Source: Ceratorhiza oryzae-sativae
Lineage: Eukaryota > Basidiomycota > Agaricomycetes > Cantharellales > Ceratobasidiaceae
NCBI GenBank assembly: GCA_030998015.1
Contig: JARWMV010000011.1
Location: 1 to 64,000, forward strand
Length of the DNA stretch: 64,000 nt
Direction: 5' to 3'
Positions 22,101 through 32,940 of this stretch are shown piece after piece (the stretch's first letter is position 1; each line of letters opens with the position of its first letter). A program made the translations under genes and the position numbers. The notes under the pieces are model-generated. The model was not told where the DNA came from. It did not search any database and saw only the letters and a list, made by a program, of their open reading frames with translations.

Positions 22101-22258
22101 AATGGGTATGTTTTTCAATAAGTGATGTATACTTAATTCTGATAAGCTCTCAGTTTCATCTTGGTTGCTACAACTTCTCGTACGTTCTGAAGGATTGGGA
22201 TTGCGGTGAGCATGGCAATAATCATTCAACAGCTCATAAATGTCAAAAGATCGCTTAA
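19149..22258 (+). pseudogene. P-element/THAP9-like transposase gene, 3' half
   Basis: The frame continues from 8,657. The long exon ends at 20,981. Its block GTDCLEAAFGIVR followed by GNDANANVLQL resembles the QD-LE-FFG-IR..N..P..QF block of P-element and THAP9 RNase-H C-terminal regions. Introns are read at 20,982-21,039, 21,841-21,935 and 22,106-22,153. The tail has two cysteine-rich modules: one near 21,200-21,440 (THNHSTCPSC, ATQPCGFC) and a PHD/RING-like C-terminus (CYMCN..CSNRHC..WDCGEH). In-frame TGA codons at 21,213-21,215 and 21,426-21,428 break it. With the 5' half it is one decayed gene. An alternative is a different RNase-H-fold transposase superfamily. Confidence 0.65.
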
Positions 22259-22805
22259 CACAACATCTTTTATTGCTTTTATTCTTTATGCATGGATTAC
22301 TCTCTATGTACTATACGACACAGTTTTCTTTTAACTTGTGGCGCCATGGATAGTTGTCACGTGCATATATACCCGATTTGGACAGTTTTATATGACATAA
22401 TCTATCAGGGGGTGGGTGGGTGCTCTTAGCGGCTGACTTCTCAAAATCCGACCTCGTGCAGGAATTTTTTTTTCCACCACCCCTTGCCATGAAGCATATG
22501 GGTACAAAGTATGCAACTTGCCCACTTAGCATGGCATGAGGGACCAGACTGGCATGGGGAAGAGTGCAGGCTAGAACATGGAAAAATCAGACCTACCAGC
22601 AGCCTACTACACCCTAATAACCTTGAAGCCAATGGCGGGGGCGGGAGGGCCAAGGGAGGGGTTTGCGGGGGTCGCAGGGTGACCAGGCATGGAGGCCTTC
22701 TGTTTGGCTAGAGTTCCTCTCGTTGTTGGACCGACGATTGGTCAAGAGGCGGCGCTCTTCCTTCCAGACATGATTAAAATTAGAAATAAGCAGAAGCCAG
22801 AGCAA
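22259..22805. other. Intergenic, no gene recognised
   Basis: Nothing codes convincingly here. TGGGTGGGTGC near 22,411 and TACAAAGTATGCAAC near 22,507 echo motifs on the left side of the transposase gene, in part inverted, and could be worn element ends. Confidence 0.4.
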
Positions 22806-23504
22806 GACAGATAAAGCGAAAGAGACAGTGTAGAGATTGAGCTAGTGGAAAGTCGAGGAAAATTTTCGGCCGCACAAGTTCTGGGGTCCTAGCGGTGCCA
22901 ATTGTGGTCGTCCTCCAGCCCATGTATGTTACTTCCTTAACAATCTCTGCATCATCTTCATTGTTATCATCTTCGTCACACCCGCCTTCCTCTATACCAC
23001 CATCATCTTCGCTTCCAGAGCCTATTGTACCTTAGTTGATTGTTTAAGACCCTGGCAGATTAACTTACCATCCTCGTCAATCTCTTCGTCTGAATCCGGG
23101 TCGCCGATATCTTCAAGGTTAAGCTGTGGCGCCGCGGCTATGTGGTAATCGAGTTAACGCAACCCTGCTAATTCTAAAAACCACTGACCAGGCTGAAAAT
23201 CCGGTGCAGGCAAACGATCAGCTTCGGAGCGAAGTACCTCGAACGGTAAGCTTGATTTGCATACAGTATGCGAGAGTGTAGGATAGGCAGACAAGGCACG
23301 ATCTATAAACAAGGTAAGCAATAGATTAGCACGCATACATTCGCGCTCACACTTGGTCTGGGTGAGATTGGGCCCTGGCGTGGCGCCCAGCTCACTCTGC
23401 CCACGAGAATGACCAGGACGCGAAGTCGCCATCTGTTTAGCTGAGCGCGCAGCCCGCGAAGGTCCGTAATTTGGCTTTTTCTTTGCTGCAGGTCGACCTG
23501 ACAT
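22806..23504 (-). CDS. Spliced gene with basic N-terminus and acidic tail, unknown
   Basis: The ATG at 23,504 opens MSGRPAAKKKPNYGPSR, a Lys/Arg-rich start. Two introns bring three exons into one frame. The first runs about 51 nt (donor GTCAGT, acceptor CATAG, near 23,180-23,130). The second has a GTAAGT donor near 23,070 and an acceptor near 23,025. After splicing the tail is highly acidic (DPDSDEEIDED, CDEDDNNEDD) and ends a little past WRTTTIG. Basic head plus acidic tail suggests a small nuclear or ribosome-biogenesis type protein, but this is only a composition argument. No domain is recognised. Confidence 0.45.
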
Positions 23505-24561
23505 AATGCTGGGGCGTAAGAATGGGCAAGGAGGGAGATGAGAGACAGCAAAACCGCCCCGGATACAATTAAGTCCCCCGTTATAACGGGATTCCTACGT
23601 CTGACGGATCGCGACCACAATCCCAAATAACGCGTGTACGCAAGCCCTCCAAAGTCGGTGTGTAAACAACCTAACCCAGCGCCGAAGGGCTTGGAGGATT
23701 GGCATTTACTTGATACAGCTACCCATGTAATCGTAGCAATATTATTCTATTTTAGCCGGACCAGATATGGGTAGATTAAAGTTAGCAATCATGTGATTAG
23801 ATATTGATTCGCCTTGATCAGGTATTGATTCATGCCGACCAGGTAGCGGACGCTGACTCTAGCCGATTTCTAACCAAAGACTGGTCATAAAGTGCGATAT
23901 TTGCCTAATCTAATTGTAGTTTATGCTTAATCATCGTCTAACCAAAGCCTCGACCCCCTCGACCACCCAGTGGCAAATCCGGGGTGAACTCCTGTGGCCA
24001 AGAGGGTTTTGGTGGAGTGTTCACGAGCGATCACGGCGTCTTGCTCTTGCTACCCGATGTCTGGACGAACTGAACGGACTCCCCCGCTTGGTCGAGACTT
24101 GGGGAACGCGACCTCAGTTTCTTGATGAAAAGCCTTGAACAAGGCTCAGTGTGATTCGGAAATTTCCACAAGTAAGAAATCTGGACAAACCACAACATGG
24201 TCTCCTTCATTACTCATACATTCTTTGCTCGGGAAACCCCCCATCCTCCGTAGAGTGAGGAAAGTGGAGGTGGTGACCAGTGGTGACTATCAGGAACATG
24301 TGCAAATACGACATTGGTGCCAGTCGTCCGAGAACAATTGTGCTGTCACACAAACGACCCTTAAAAGCACGAGACTTACGAGGGCAGACTGGGTAGGATT
24401 CTATGAATAACGGGACAAATCATAAAATAAGCTATGCAGTAGCCGCTCTGGGACACGGGACACTGCTTTGTTACAGGAGCCTACAGTAAAGCGGATCACA
24501 CAACCTCAGAGCCACCCTACATGAGGCAAACCCCACCGTAAACCTCATCGAGAGGCGCTAG
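23505..24561. other. Intergenic, no gene recognised
   Basis: About 1 kb without a recognisable domain. Open frames here are short and look random. It separates the 5' end of the gene at 22,806-23,504 from the 3' end of the next minus-strand gene. Confidence 0.45.
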
Positions 24562-26131
24562 CTAGTTGCCTTTTTTGCTTTTTTTCGCCTTCACGAAGGC
24601 ACTCGCACCAGCTCCAAAGATCCTTACGGGCTGCCTGTCAATGGCTACGGCAGCCCTCTTCTTGTCACGACCTGGCTCATCCCCATCAATTCTCGCTCGC
24701 GCTTCAGCTGCTTTGGCTTCATTTGCTTTGCGAATATCTTCCCGCTTCATCTTGAGCTTGCTCTGGATGTCTTCTCGAAGCGAATCCAGTGGCAAGGGTA
24801 ATTCAAGGTCAGGTAAAAATTCATTTGGGTGCGTGGGGCAGGGTCGGAGAAAATCGTAAACATTGAGGATCAGCGGCGGTAGAGGTAGTTTCGCTTTGTC
24901 TGGGTGCGCCTCGTCTATCAACACCTTTACATTGACAACGTCAGGCACATTCTGGCCTCGAGCATAATCACTCACAATACGGCCACCCCGACACTCTATG
25001 CCATAGTCATCAGATTCGCCCGTGGTGAAAGGGTCGGGGTGAGTCAGAATGATATCGCCCGTGGCGCCCGAGAAGGCTGAGGCAGAGGATCCCGCCGGGG
25101 ATGTTGGGGGAGAGTCAAGCTCCTGGGTCTCTTTCCCCGCCTCCTTTTCTATGCTGGGCATTGCTTGTTGCGACTTGGGTTGCTCTTCCGCGTTGGTATC
25201 TTGGGACTGGCGACGGAACCACTCCTCCATCTCCTCCTTAAGCGTTGCCAATCGAGGTGAAAGGTCGGCGGGTTCATGTTCGATGTGCTGAACCCCTTCC
25301 TCGGTCAAGTAGTCCACACCTTTGAGACATAGGCTCAGTACAGGTGGCTGTGGAAAGTAAAACACTCGCCGACAATACTTCCGTTGCGCTTTTTTACGTA
25401 CACACCAATGGTGGCATAGAAATCCTCCACCAGAGTAATCGACCTGTTCATTGCGACATGGATAGCGGCGTGAATCCGGCTATCGGGAGCGCACAGGAAG
25501 TATGCGATCTTTTGTACAGCCTCCTCGTTGTCTTGTGTGTATGAAGTTTCCAGAATGACACGTGGCTGGCGTATGTCAACACTGTCCTCGTTACCGAACT
25601 TGAGTCGGAGATGAAACTGGCCATCTGGTTCACGCCGCTTCTCTTCGACAGCAACGGTGCTTGAGCCAGCATAAACCACCTGTGGCTGCCCACAACGAGC
25701 TGGCTCCGCGAGCTTCTCAGTAAGATGATTGCCAAATTGCGAAAGCCAATTCCCGCCGGTTTCATGCATTGCACACGGCATCCTGAATGTCAGGATGCGG
25801 CAGCTGCTATCCCACTCGTATCTGGGCAGACCGATGAGAGCAACATAGCAGCAAAGAACGCGGCTCACTTTATTCTTCGTTTTGCGCGATGTATTTCTTT
25901 CTGCAGCGCCTCGACGTCCTCAATAGCGATGTCGAGTAGCTGCAGAAAAGGTGTGGGCTCAGATTCGGACAGCCAATCGTTGATTTCCCTGAGGTCCGAC
26001 GAGAGGTCTATATGCTGAAACTGCTTCAAATCGGGCGATTGAGGCGTCAGAATGCTTGCAGGAAGGCCTTCGCCACTGGGCTTATGTGCCCGATGTGTAA
26101 AATTGATATCAGCACCAAAGATTGTAGTCAT
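24562..26131 (-). CDS. Three-exon gene, possible PD-(D/E)XK-like fold, unknown role
   Basis: Exon 1 runs from the ATG at 26,131 to 25,869. A 47-nt intron at 25,822-25,868 (GTGAGC..CCCAG) joins it to exon 2 in frame (RIK then YEWDSS). A second intron near 25,354-25,415 leads to exon 3, which ends at 24,562. The protein is about 480 residues. The middle part has strand-rich blocks FRMP, VYAGSSTVAVEEK and QPRVILETSYTQ. These recall the Uma2-like restriction-endonuclease fold seen in many Agaricomycete proteins, but I cannot confirm catalytic residues. The C-terminal half is acidic and Ser-rich, then Lys/Arg-rich (KKSKKG), possibly nuclear. Function unknown. Confidence 0.55.
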
Positions 26132-26151
26132 GTTGAAAGGTTAATTCAAGT

Positions 26152-26157
26152 CACGTG
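26152..26157. promoter_or_regulatory. E-box CACGTG 20 bp upstream of a start codon
   Basis: CACGTG lies 20 bp before the ATG at 26,131 (minus gene), within TCACGTGG. It is a palindromic bHLH-type site. It may belong to the host promoter or to the first bases of the LINE fragment that begins here. Confidence 0.4.
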
Positions 26158-26159
26158 GC

Positions 26160-26715
26160 TCCGCACACGTTATGACCTCGCTAGCAGGCCCTCCGTCCCT
26201 TTGGCTTCACCCATTCCACAAGTCATTCGACGGTACACGGCGCATACACTCCCGGATAATTCAAATCATACTCGAGCACGCCTTCTGTGGCGAGTACTAC
26301 GCCCGGTTTGAGATTGCAGCGGACTCCGGTTGCCCATGCAACGATACACTGGAAGAGCAGTCGCTCCGGCATGTACTGCTGGAATGCCCCATGTACAATG
26401 TGGCTCGAATGAAACTGAGGAAGGCATCAAAGTACCTCCAGCTTCACGATCTTTCGAACACTGAGCCATGCCTTACAGCCGTGGCTAATTTCCTCTCTGC
26501 CTCGTATGCCTTCTCTAAGTAATCTACTGGCTATACGCGCCACTAGCCTGTCCGTACCTCCCATTTCGTAGCCTCACGTCCCGCTTGTTCCCACCTGTAC
26601 CTTAATTTTATCGTTCCAGGCCCTGCCTTTCTATACGTGCTTTGACTTTGCTCATGTAACGTGTTTCTATTTTCCTTACTATAGAACAAATGTAACCCAA
26701 AAAGAAAATCAAGTT
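26160..26715 (+). mobile_element. Tad-like LINE 3' end fragment (5'-truncated)
   Basis: The frame at 26,172-26,522 holds the C-terminal region of a non-LTR retrotransposon. ILEHAFCGEYYARF precedes a zinc motif of the type CPC..H..C (CPCN..RHVLLECP), as found after the RNase H domain of Tad-clade ORF2. A 3' UTR-like stretch and an A-rich tail (CCCAAAAAGAAAA) follow near 26,697-26,709. A weak 6-bp duplication TCAAGT (26,146-26,151 and 26,709-26,714) may be the target site. RT and endonuclease are absent. Confidence 0.7.
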
Positions 26716-27425
26716 GCTACGACCCGTAGGAAGGCTCGTACTAAAACCGACAGACACAGTAAGGGGGATGCAAAGGTATTTCGACCTGCGGAGCAGGCTC
26801 GAGATCCTTTGGTATATGTATTCACAGTAGCATACAATCGAAACCTAGTACATAAGCGAAAACCATACAAAAGAGGAAATACAACAAAGAAACGAGGCAG
26901 TCAGAATCTTGGCATTGCCCAATTGAGAAACAGGCCATATGGGCCATGGTATAAGTCCGGGGTAAGGCCGATTGGTGTGGCTCACGACACAAGTCACGTG
27001 AACAACAAGTCTTAGCTTACGCAACATACTGATCTTGGTGTGCATCACCCAATGGGTGATCTTGTGATTCTTCTGTGATCATAAACGTGGAAATCGATTA
27101 TGTGAATTATAAAACAGCCGGTTGCAGCAGACTCGACTAGAACCACTGAAGGCATTCATCTTTATGACTTAGCGCGGGGCATGAAGTGGAAGCGAGGGAT
27201 CTTGCAAAGTCGATCTTACAATCAGCGATTTACGGTAGGACTATATGTATACGCAAGCTGATACAACGAAACAGGACACGTATATGCATTGCAGGAGTGT
27301 CTTCCACATTCGGTCTGAGGATCAGCTCGGTTGGTTCGGGTTGATCGGATCACCCCCACCCCACATCCAACCCCGCACCTCCCTACTCCCCAGACCGCCA
27401 TGTTAGAACCTTGGGGCACAAGGCT
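26716..27425. other. Intergenic, no gene recognised
   Basis: No domain is seen on either strand and there are no long open frames. Composition is plain intergenic. Confidence 0.4.
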
Positions 27426-27429
27426 GGAC

Positions 27430-28145
27430 TTTATGCGAATTTTGAAACGGGTTTCCCTGATGGGCGCTAGCTCAAAATTTTGTGAAAAGTTGCAAGAGTA
27501 AATGGCGCACAGCTCCGCAACGAGAAACATACGAGAGACGAAATATGCACCGGCACAATCGGGCAAAAATAGCGCGCAATATGGTGATCTCCACACAAGA
27601 AATTTACAAGGTATGACAATGAGCCACATAAACAAAGAAACGCATATATCTCGATACAGAACGCACCTGTGGTTACAAGAATTGTGCATACACCACGTAA
27701 ATGCCTCTCCAATCTTCAATTAATTTTCCCTTTGGAATTTGATTTTTATATGGGCAAGTTAGAGCATTGTGGATAGTAACCTTCCGGTAGAGCAGACGTG
27801 ACCAATTCATTTTCGGGTGTATTGCTGTACTTCCAATTGCGCTTCTTTGGCCCAAAATCTCTTTTGTTACTCTCGGTCTTGTACGCACAGTTCCCATAAC
27901 TACAGGTGCGTTCTGTATCGAGAGATGTGCATTTCTTTGTTTATGTGGCTCATTTTCATACCTTGTTACTTTCTTGGGTGGAGCTCACCATTTTGCGCGC
28001 TATTTTTGCCCATTTGCGTTGTTACATAGTTCATCTCCCGTGCGTCTTGTTGCCGAGATATGCGCCATTTCCTGATGCGACTTTTTCATAAAAGTTTGAG
28101 CTAGCGCCCATCAACTAAAACTGTTTCTGAATTCGCAATAGAGAA
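27430..28145. mobile_element. Inverted-repeat (foldback/MITE-like) element
   Basis: Two arms of roughly 260 bp, about 27,430-27,692 and 27,882-28,145, are reverse complements with scattered differences. Matching pairs include TGATGGGCGCTAGCTCAAA at 27,458 with its complement ending at 28,113, and CTCGATACAGAACGCACCTGT at 27,651 with its complement near 27,907-27,927. The 190-bp centre codes for nothing recognisable. No clear target duplication was found, so the exact ends are open. Confidence 0.75.
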
Positions 28146-30060
28146 TTCGCGAGGATACCAAGCGTCAACCAGGGGGATTAGGCGCCAGTCATAGGGGTTC
28201 GATGGGAGTTGCTCGGGGAAAGCGGTAAGACATACCACATAAATGCGAATAAATAGAGCATAATTTGATACAATGCACAGAGCACAAATATGGTTACGCA
28301 ATAAGTCAGGAGCTCAGAAAGCGAGGTCCGATGGGATGAGGGTTGAGTAAGACCTTCGACTCGTACGTCTTGCGATAGTGGTCGAGAGCCGAACACACCG
28401 GGGGTGGATGTTGATGAGGGGTCAATATGAGAACAGTATATATGAGGGGGAATCGGTGCGAGACACGCCGAAATGTCTGAAGTTGTTTGTATGTTGGCGA
28501 GAGATACTGTAATCATGCTGTGGCCTGAGCTCGGGGGACTTGACGGTGCCCAGAAGGGGTAAAGGACACATTTGACTGCACGGAGGGTGGTTGTGGGCGT
28601 TGCGGGGGCACTCAGAATCGCCCAGTCGGTCGCGGAGATAGTCGGGGCGTTGAGCGAGTGGTGTTAACCTGACGAGAATGTTGATATCTATACTACGACT
28701 ATATATATATATCACGCTATATGCGCGGAGCTCAGCGTGCTTAAGACGAGTAAAAGTATAATAGATTCAAGTGTGTGGATAACTACCTACGGAGCGAAAC
28801 AGAGCTCCTTATATACACGAAAAGGAGACGTTCTAGTACATCGTAGAACGTTACAGTACGCACGAGGTTCGTACTACACGAGTCATGCGATTGCTAGTTC
28901 ATTTTGGTATATTCGATATGTATTTATATATATATATATATATTTGTATTCTACAGAGAAAGCGCGATTACGGTGTCACAAGGAGTTCGATTCGGGGTGC
29001 TCATCCTGTTGAGGCGTGGTCACTTGGCGGCAGGACTAGGGATGAGCAAGTGGATATCCTGGGTCAACTCTTCCTGCGCTCGTATGGCCGCTTGTTCAGA
29101 AAATAACTGGTGAGAGTCGTCGATGGAGGTGTGGCGAGCCTTGTAGTTTTGTTCCCCTATGTAGCCTCTCCAAATGGGGTCAGGAGCCTTTCTCTTTTGC
29201 CGCTCAGGTTTAGACGGCTCTTCCAGCGTTCGGATGGTCGAGGGTCTGGGGATTTTTTGAGAGCGATGGGTGGTGTGGACTCAAATGTGGCGGTTTCTGT
29301 AGCCCCAATTGGTACAGTAAATCCGCGCGGCCTTGAGCGCTTGTCACATTGAGTCGATTTGTGAGTCGACACGAGACCGTTTGACGAAGTGGGACGAAGA
29401 AGGTTGATCGGAGGAACAGGCGCGCAGCGAGAACTGCGCTAGAGCTCACTGTCGCTGATCAGTATAGCCGTGCCAAACATGGACAAGGTAAAAGCCAACT
29501 TTCGCCAGGCAAGCAAGCATGAAAGCATATCGAAGTTTGGTTTGCCAGAAACACAAGCGGCTCCTGGCGGTCCTTTCTGAGAAGGAAACGTAGGGCGTAC
29601 GATTTGCCCTGTGGAGTTTGGACTGCATAAGTCGCAGCAGTTGTGGGGTGGCACCCACGGTTTGTAGTCCCAAGGAATAATGCATAGTAAGTGGAAAAGA
29701 ACTATGGAATAGAACTGAGCGAACTCGCCGCATTGGAGATTCTTGTCCATGCGATTTGTAGAAATTAGTGTATTGGACCGATTTCTAATGTGAACAAATA
29801 GCTTCTTAACTAGAGCTGTGAGGCTCGTATGAGAGTGTATTCGACAGTAGATGAGAGTGCAAGAGGGTGAATAAACTACAGACTAGAGCGAAGCTCTTTT
29901 TACACAAGGTAGAGACAATAGACGATACTACATGTGTAATACGTGTGCGAAATGCAATCCTGCAAAGCATACATGTAATGCAAAGTAGAATGAAAAACGA
30001 GAGAAATGCACAGAGTGCATTGTACCAGTAGGATGCCATTCGCCATATCGCAACACGATT
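28146..30060. other. Intergenic with microsatellite; only weak ORFs
   Basis: A TA dinucleotide run lies at about 28,922-28,943, and a shorter one near 28,701-28,716. Minus-strand frames at 28,178-28,516 (one hydrophobic stretch) and 29,806-30,039 (Cys/Phe/Leu-rich, possibly two membrane segments) start with ATG. They have no known domain, and I do not call them genes. Confidence 0.4.
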
Positions 30061-30320
30061 GAGGTATTATCGATGGCACACACGCTCAAAAACGAGCTGA
30101 CGTACAAGGCGGTGGCATTTCTGTTCGACTTGGCTGGGGATTTGCCCTTGTTATCATCGGGGGTATAGGCCTCCTCATTAGATACCTTCTTCTTGCTGGT
30201 CGGGGTTTTTCTCTTGTAATTTGGAGATTCCTTCCGGTTGCAGCCGTGCTCCCATTTCTTATAAATCAGCCACCCCTCGCCATTACCGTCGGATCCGCTG
30301 CATAAACGCTTCTGGAAAGA
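30060..30320 (-). pseudogene. Coding-like fragment, unknown
   Basis: One minus-strand frame stays open for about 85 codons. It has protein-like composition: a Lys-rich stretch (KRKTPTSKKK), then NEEAYTPDD, then a hydrophobic end. There is no start codon in a sensible place and no recognised domain. It may be the remains of a longer gene. Confidence 0.25.
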
Positions 30321-30515
30321 CTAGAAAACGATTCGACTTAAGCTATCTATCATATCTGAATCACCCCGCTCATCTACTGATCCACAAACATCAAACTGAG
30401 CCATCTCACACAGGGAGGTAACTCGTGGCTAAGATACAAATCGTACTTAGCTCAACTACGAAGGTAGAGAACTAAGGAAGGAGAGAGGGGGACGGGTGAC
30501 AAACACAAATATGCT

Positions 30516-30810
30516 TTGTGGGCCCACTGCATGCGGGAAATTCCTATTTTGCTATGAAAAACCGCGTTTCCAACTATATACCTGGAATTTACACATCCAG
30601 GAGAATTTGAAGACGAGTTCCAATATGGCTTTATGAGCGGTGGGTACAATTTTATCTCTCACTAGGTCCAACCAAAATCAGAAAAATCCTGGTGATGTTA
30701 GCGTCCCCTTATCGGGATGTTTTAATCTGACCTAATGAATTCTATTGTATTTTGAAATGATGGCTGCGATTTATGTATCCGGAATTTCCAGAACAAACGG
30801 GTTTCAAGTG
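30516..30810 (+). repeat. 295-bp interspersed repeat, copy 1
   Basis: From TTTGTGGGCCCACTG to ACGGGTTTCAAGTG this matches 61,433-61,721 in the same orientation with only scattered substitutions and one short indel. Here it interrupts the left arm of the inverted-repeat element, so it behaves as an inserted unit. No terminal inverted repeats or coding capacity are seen. Confidence 0.85.
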
Positions 30811-30841
30811 ATGCGCATACATGCACGCATATGATTGTAAA

Positions 30842-31062
30842 TTCAACAAGCCACTCGTTCGATATTGGAGATATCGCATCCCGAGAGACCAGGAGGTATC
30901 ACTAAATAAAAAAAACACCACAGATAGCTTCAAACCCACCATACCTGCCGCTTCAGTGGCAATTATGACTCGCACCTCTCCCGATGCAAATTGTGCCATC
31001 GCCTCACCCTGCTACTTTGGAGTCATCCACGCATGCACTGGCGTAATCAGCGCTTGACCCCC
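30842..31062 (-). pseudogene. RecQ-like helicase C-terminal fragment
   Basis: The frame contains ITPVHAWMTPK, a stop, then MAQFASGEVRVIIATEAAGM. After an intron-like stretch GCDISNIERVA follows. This is the SF2 helicase C-terminal block with W.H..M, F.SG..R and ATEAAGMG.D as in RecQ proteins. Only about 60 codons remain, and a TAG breaks them. RecQ-type genes are multi-copy in many basidiomycetes, often in mobile or subtelomeric DNA, so capture by the surrounding element is plausible. Confidence 0.6.
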
Positions 31063-32181
31063 TGCCATTAAAAATGGCGCGAGACCAAACCTGCTAGGGC
31101 CGTGATTCAAGACAAACGCGGCGGCAGGTTGTGTCGTCAAAACTAGCTCAGGATTGATCGGTTGAATTCCCTGCAAACTCTCTGGCGTTACTCAAACGCC
31201 CTGAGAAACGTCATTTGTGTCACAAATACACGCATGAAGTAGGTTAACACCGCCGACTTCCCGCGATGCAGACGTGTCAGAGGTGGGAAAGTCTTGCGGG
31301 CGGCTAGGCCAAAAGCAAATTCGTTAGTTAGGGCTAGTTACAGCCTGGTTCTACCTAAGCAGAATTGGCGCCCGGGTAGCTCAGATTAGCAGCGCTACTG
31401 GCATTTATTCTGCATAAGTAGAACCGGCACTCTAGCTAGCCCTCAGTTGTAGCGAATCGGGTTTTGGCCAAGGGCGTAGCGCCACGACGTATTCGCTTCG
31501 ATATGCTGAACCGCCTCGATACACTCGTTTGCAATCAATTCGATGAGATGAAATTGCCATGATGGCAGAGGGACATGTTGAATTTACGATCATATGCGTG
31601 CATGTATGCGTATATTTGTTTCTGTTTCGTATCCCCCCTCTCTGATATCATGCGCGAGTTCGCGAGAACCCCCTTTCTCTTCCTTAGTTCTCTACCTTCG
31701 TAGTTGAGGTAAGGTATCGTATTTTCTTTCTTTTCTCATGTATTCTATTCACACTGTACTCTGTAGTACGATTTGTATCTTAGCCACGAAATACCTCCCT
31801 GCGTGAGAGAACACTGGCTCGTGATGATTGAAGCCCTGAATGGACCGGATTGTAAGGAGAATAGATCATTTTGAGCATGGTTACCACGTGATTGATGTAG
31901 TTGTGGCATGCCTCCCATTTCCCCTAATCATGGGCGCTATTAGTCCAGTCAACTCGGCTATCAACCCATTGTCGGTTCTCCCGAATGCGCTGTAAAAATA
32001 TTACGGCAAAAAGAAGTAGGAAATGGCTAAGCGGTGAGACAGCCCTACGAGAGTCGGGGCTCTCGGGCGAACGTATACGTACATGGCGCTTACGGCTGTA
32101 TATATATATACTGGCCCACTGCCGCTGATGTTCCCATCCCATATTTCAGACCATCTGTTGTCCTGTTGCCTTTACTACATC

Positions 32182-32940
32182 ATGAGAATCGCTTTCCCTA
32201 CTCTTTTTGCATTCGCTCTGAACTCTTGCCTCACATATGCCACTGTGATCCGTCAGTTCACACATTCATCCTTCAGTATCCTCGGTTTATCTCCTGAACT
32301 CTTTTCATTTTCCCAGAATCCAGGGAAATGCCGATCCCCGAAGGTATTGAAAGCATGAATTAGTAACTAGTTTGCTCTAATCACATAGATCATTTGTTAT
32401 AGTTAGCCTAGTTGCTCGTGCGGAGACCACTCAAAATTTTGCTTCGTATGCGGCGGCGTCTGTGGCTAGCTGCAAGTGGGTTAATCAAGGAAAGACGAAG
32501 GTTGTTCCGAAGAATTTGGTTCTTTATACCAGGTAACGCATTTGGTCGATTCTAAATTCAACCGCGAACTAAAATTCCGCCGCCTATAAATCTAGCCGCT
32601 TGAAGTCAAGTCCCGCATACAACAAGGTCGTAGGTAAGTGTAAAAACGGCTAAATAGCATCTAATATACTTAAACGTGTATCAAAGGCCTTGGATTGAAG
32701 ACCGCGGCAGGCTCTATCACCCCTCTCGTCCGTATCGATATGGACAACACCGGCAAAGGCATTCATTTCAATGCCGTTCAACTGGATAACTCGCAACAAA
32801 AACTAGCCGCTGTGCTCACTGCGACCGTTGGCATGAAAGAAGCCGCTCGTACCACCCTGTACCTCGACTATATCAAAGGGATTGAAAATAGGAGCGCAGA
32901 GTTTTTATGGAATTGGTGGAGCACTGGAGCCGCCAATTAA
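32182..32940 (+). CDS. Small secreted protein, five exons, unknown function
   Basis: Five exons fit one frame: 32,182-32,251, 32,317-32,343, 32,403-32,532, 32,596-32,633 and 32,687-32,940. The introns are 50-65 nt, with donors GTCAGT, GTATTG, GTAACG and GTAAGT. The product is about 172 residues. It opens with a clear signal peptide (MRIAFPTLFAFALNS), so it should enter the secretory pathway. The mature part has few Cys and ends with a strand-rich region and a Trp-rich tail (EFLWNWWSTG). I recall similar Trp-ended small secreted proteins in Rhizoctonia but cannot name a family. It sits alone in repeat-rich DNA, as lineage-specific effector candidates often do. Confidence 0.65.

Larger units (their letters stand above)
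30405..31810. mobile_element. Inverted-repeat element with captured helicase fragment
   Basis: The left end TCTCACACAGGGAGGTAA is matched by the complement of TCTCACGCAGGGAGGTAT at the right end. The arms then continue as inverted matches: GTGGCTAAGATACAAATCGTA, CAACTACGAAGGTAGAGAACT and GCATACATGCACGCATATGA. The left arm is split by a 295-bp insertion at 30,516-30,810; the right arm (about 31,565-31,810) is not split there. The centre carries a RecQ-like helicase fragment. No clear target duplication was seen. Confidence 0.7.

Noticed and set aside
23923..24410. Plus-strand frames of 71 and 91 codons
   Set aside because: Random-looking composition, no splice support and no domain.
28922..28943. 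TA run as promoter TATA box
   Set aside because: It is a dinucleotide microsatellite with no gene start nearby.
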